NCBI RefSeq assembly: GCF_026000775.1
Contig: NZ_AP026830.1
Location: 2,069,056 to 2,133,055, forward strand
Length of the DNA: 64,000 nt
Direction: 5' to 3'
Origin: Vulcanisaeta souniana JCM 11219
GTDB lineage: Archaea > Thermoproteota > Thermoprotei > Thermoproteales > Thermocladiaceae
In this document: positions 63,030 through 64,000 of the stretch, in pieces
Numbering within the stretch: the first letter of the stretch is position 1
How the letters are laid out: each line of letters starts with the position of its first letter
Program-made: the position numbers and the translations under genes
Notes under the pieces: generated by a model
The model's database searches: none
Told to the model about the DNA's origin: nothing
Seen by the model: the letters and a program-made list of their open reading frames with translations, nothing else

Positions 63030-64000
63030 TTATCGACTTATCTTTTTAGGAGCCTCGTACAGCCTTGTACCCCTCCAAAATTCCTCCTCGGCCTCACTTG
63101 GTAGGTCATACTCCACGGGATCTCTAACGCCATTAATCTTAAACGCCCACCTCCTCATATAGCAGGGTCCGCATCTGCCGCAGTGTTTCTCGCCATTGTC
63201 ATAGCAACTCCAGGTCAGGTGAAGCGGTGCACCAGTCTCGAGACCCAGCCTAACGATTTCATGCTTAACCAAGTGCCCCACGGGCATTATCAACTCCACA
63301 TGCTTATTAGGCCCAACTGCGTACGGCATCACTTTATTGAGCAATCTAATGAACTCCATCTCATTGTCTGGATAGGCACCAGCCTCCTCCAAGTTAATTC
63401 CAGTGGCTATGTAGTCAAAACCGTAAGCCTCAGCAATGGCTGTTGCCAGAGCTATGAAGACGAAGTTCCTAGCCGGAACCCACTCATGCGCAAACTCCGC
63501 CCCTTCCCTACCTCTGTCAATCCTATTGATCTCACCATCACCAAGGAGTGGCGAGTGCCTAACTACCCTGAAGAAGTCCATGTTTATCTCGAGCAATGGA
63601 ACACCGAGAAACTCCACAATCCTCCTGACAGCCCTATCCTCCTGAGTCTCAGCCCTATGCCCATAATTAAAGTGTAGCAGTGTCACATCGTAACCCTGCC
63701 TAAGTAGGTACGTGGCCGCTGTGGTTGAGTCAAGCCCACCGCTTGCTATTACGAGAACCCTCCTCCTACCCTGCTCCTCCCTCCTCAGCGATACCGTGGA
63801 CCAGGTACCGTCAACCCCAACCTCCATGGCCGTGTACGGCTCCACACGCCTTATGGCCGGCGTGTCCCAAATGGGCCTGCCTTGATCATCAATTAAGTAA
63901 TCATCTAGGCTCGCGAAGAATAGGGCCTTCAGGTCACTGTACCAGGCCATGTACAGCGGTTTAAAGTTTGTGACGAACCATACCCTGCCGGGCCTGTGGG
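63030..64000 (-). CDS. queC: QueC-like 7-cyano-7-deazaguanine synthase with N-terminal amidotransferase domain (partial)
   Basis: The QueC part is clear: VIASGGLDSTTAATYLLRQG (PP-loop), then GHRAETQEDRAV, SPLLGDGEINRID and the Cys cluster CGRCGPCYMRR. The frame stays open past ATG 63950 to the window edge and reads WFVTNFKPLYMAW and FFASLDDYLID, which match the end of a class II glutamine amidotransferase domain. Crenarchaeal GAT-QueC proteins have this layout and are thought to help make archaeosine in tRNA where ArcS is absent. The start lies outside the window. Confidence 0.85.
   Translation of the reverse strand, partial: HRPGRVWFVTNFKPLYMAWYSDLKALFFASLDDYLIDDQGRPIWDTPAIRRVEPYTAMEVGVDGTWSTVSLRREEQGRRRVLVIASGGLDSTTAATYLLRQGYDVTLLHFNYGHRAETQEDRAVRRIVEFLGVPLLEINMDFFRVVRHSPLLGDGEINRIDRGREGAEFAHEWVPARNFVFIALATAIAEAYGFDYIATGINLEEAGAYPDNEMEFIRLLNKVMPYAVGPNKHVELIMPVGHLVKHEIVRLGLETGAPLHLTWSCYDNGEKHCGRCGPCYMRRWAFKINGVRDPVEYDLPSEAEEEFWRGTRLYEAPKKISR

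Noticed and set aside
1-64000. CRISPR array
   Set aside because: No regularly spaced direct repeats of 24-37 bases were noticed; the AGTACT repeats are too short and too close.

Overview
The window looks like chromosome from a hyperthermophilic crenarchaeon of the Thermoproteales, most like Vulcanisaeta or Caldivirga. The signs are ribosomal proteins L18, L19e and S7 of archaeal type, GatE, a two-subunit clamp loader (RfcS/RfcL), RtcB, A-type ATPase subunit D, a GapN-like dehydrogenase, a QueC with the end of an amidotransferase-like domain, a tRNA intron at a non-canonical place, and many TATA boxes about 26 nt before start codons (leaderless mRNAs). The genus is inference; no rRNA is present.

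Layout. 1-16.3 kb is ordinary chromosome: an MFS transporter cut by the left edge, L18 and L19e, a medium-chain dehydrogenase, a TauE/SafE permease, a decayed thioredoxin reductase, divergently transcribed fumarase subunits, a CBS-domain protein, GapN, a PD-(D/E)XK-type nuclease, a primase-fold-like protein next to a circularly permuted GTPase, A-ATPase subunit D and several small or membrane proteins.

16.55-32.13 kb is an integrated element in a tRNA-Gly(UCC) gene. The rebuilt tRNA is at 32.09-32.17 kb, beside a tyrosine integrase. The displaced 3' part of the tRNA lies at 16.55-16.62 kb and still carries a 29-nt intron that the rebuilt gene lacks. The element encodes a P-loop helicase-like protein, a primase-like protein, a PriL-type Fe-S domain and a family B DNA polymerase. 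Near the helicase/primase junction is an AGTACT repeat cluster, a possible origin. Several secreted or membrane proteins follow, then decayed genes (TnpB fragment, second integrase tail). Three reading-frame breaks lie in the replication block.

32.2-42.0 kb holds two unrecognised genes on the minus strand, divergent from a type IV pilus-like operon: pilin-like proteins, a TadC/ArlJ-like platform, a TadA/ArlI-like ATPase, a ParA/MinD-type ATPase (TadZ/CpaE-like position) and two unknown soluble proteins. An IS200/IS605-like end without a transposase lies just downstream.

42.4-64 kb returns to core genes: a KaiC-like ATPase, thiolase, a Fur-rubrerythrin-DUF3501 oxidative-stress cluster, two MFS transporters, GatE, a broken radical-SAM/SPASM gene, RtcB, S7, RfcS-RfcL, a UPF0126 membrane protein, an encapsulin fused to a ferritin-like domain, a sulfite-oxidase-fold protein with a DUF89 phosphatase, a large secreted protein and QueC running off the right edge.
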